From NCBI GenBank assembly GCA_050122535.1, contig JASFIT010000332.1:1-5389 (forward strand): DNA of 5,389 nt. Direction: 5' to 3'. The DNA is from JASFEQ01 sp050122535. Its GTDB lineage: Bacteria > Desulfobacterota > DSM-4660 > Desulfatiglandales > HGW-15. Positions 5,149 through 5,389 of this stretch are shown here, in pieces. The notes beneath the pieces are model-generated. The model was not told where the DNA came from. It saw only the letters and a list, made by a program, of their open reading frames with translations, and did no database searches. A program made the position numbers and the translations under genes. Each line of letters opens with the position of its first letter. The first letter of the stretch is position 1.

Positions 5149-5190
5149 AAAAAGGGCACACCATCATGATGTGATGGGATGCCCTTTTTT
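5149..5190. terminator. Bidirectional rho-independent terminator between dodecin and cold-shock genes
   Basis: AAAAAGGGCA (5149-5158) pairs perfectly with TGCCCTTTTT (5180-5189). Inside, after a 2x2 mismatch, CCATCA (5161-5166) pairs with TGATGG (5172-5177) around a TGATG loop. The T run (5185-5190) serves the plus-strand dodecin transcript, and the A run (5149-5153) becomes a T run for the minus-strand cold-shock transcript. It lies 70 bases after the dodecin stop and 15 bases beyond the cold-shock stop. Confidence 0.9.
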
Positions 5191-5204
5191 AGCTTGAATA
5201 GTGC

Positions 5205-5389
5205 TTAGCTTACATCGACATTTACAGCAGCAGGGCCTTTTTGACCTTGCTCTATGTCAAAGGTAACTCTGTCGCCTTCTCTGAGAGACTTGAAGCCGTT
5301 CCCATTGATCCCTGAATGGTGAACAAATACATCCGGACCGTCTTCTTGCTCTATGAAGCCGTAGCCCTTGCGGTCATTAAACCACTTCA
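5205..5389 (-). CDS. Cold-shock domain protein, CspA family (N-terminus outside window)
   Basis: Sixty residues and the stop are visible, beginning KWFNDRKGYGFI and ending GPAAVNVDVS. The two partial bases at the window edge (TG) fit the Val of the usual GTVKWFN start, so only a handful of residues are missing. RNP1 is KGYGFI (visible residues 7-12, Tyr where Phe is commoner) and RNP2 is VFVHHS (20-25, His for the usual Phe after VFVH). These aromatic faces bind single-stranded RNA or DNA; such proteins act in the cytoplasm as RNA chaperones. The rest follows the five-stranded barrel: GFKSLREGDRVTFDIEQGQKGPAAVNV. Its promoter and any cold-responsive leader lie outside the window. It ends 15 bases before the shared terminator. 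Confidence 0.95.
   Translation of the reverse strand, partial: KWFNDRKGYGFIEQEDGPDVFVHHSGINGNGFKSLREGDRVTFDIEQGQKGPAAVNVDVS

Overview
The window reads as chromosomal DNA of a Gram-negative bacterium with roughly balanced base composition. A Pal-type outer-membrane lipoprotein shows the double membrane. The mixture of a 2TM-domain protein, a DUF2284 metal-binding protein, a dodecin of the tryptophan-less type and palindrome-rich spacers recalls Desulfobacterota (former Deltaproteobacteria) or a neighbouring phylum. That placement is an inference from style, not proof.

Layout. At 2-892 (+) lies the 3' part of an HtrA-like trypsin-fold/PDZ protein whose three catalytic positions all look lost. 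It is followed after 57 bases by a fumarylacetoacetase-superfamily enzyme of the 2-oxopent-4-enoate hydratase / 4-oxalocrotonate decarboxylase type (950-1747, +). Then come a two-helix membrane protein (1902-2186, +) and a 58-residue CxxC...CxxC zinc-ribbon protein (2281-2457, +). Bases 2458-3031 carry no convincing gene but are packed with inverted repeats. One of these is a 50-base element (2619-2668) that can fold into a three-way junction with every base outside the two 3-nt loops paired. A pal-like lipoprotein gene (3032-3625, -) has its own good sigma-70 promoter and points towards this repeat island. A DUF2284 cysteine-rich protein (3978-4607, +) is transcribed divergently from pal, also behind a good sigma-70 promoter. 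A dodecin (4860-5078, +) and a cold-shock protein cut by the window end (5205-5389, -) converge on a shared, bidirectional-looking terminator at 5149-5190.

How the genes work together. Most look like single-gene units with their own ribosome sites and sizeable spacers. Only the pseudo-protease and hydratase genes are close enough to suggest co-transcription. The cold-shock protein and dodecin are small housekeeping or stress proteins, and Pal serves envelope integrity. I see no defence system, CRISPR array, tRNA, rRNA or transposase gene, and no clear multi-gene novel system. The best candidates for something new are the structured repeat island, the triad-less HtrA-like protein, the dodecin without its flavin-stacking residue, and the orphan DUF2284 and zinc-ribbon proteins.
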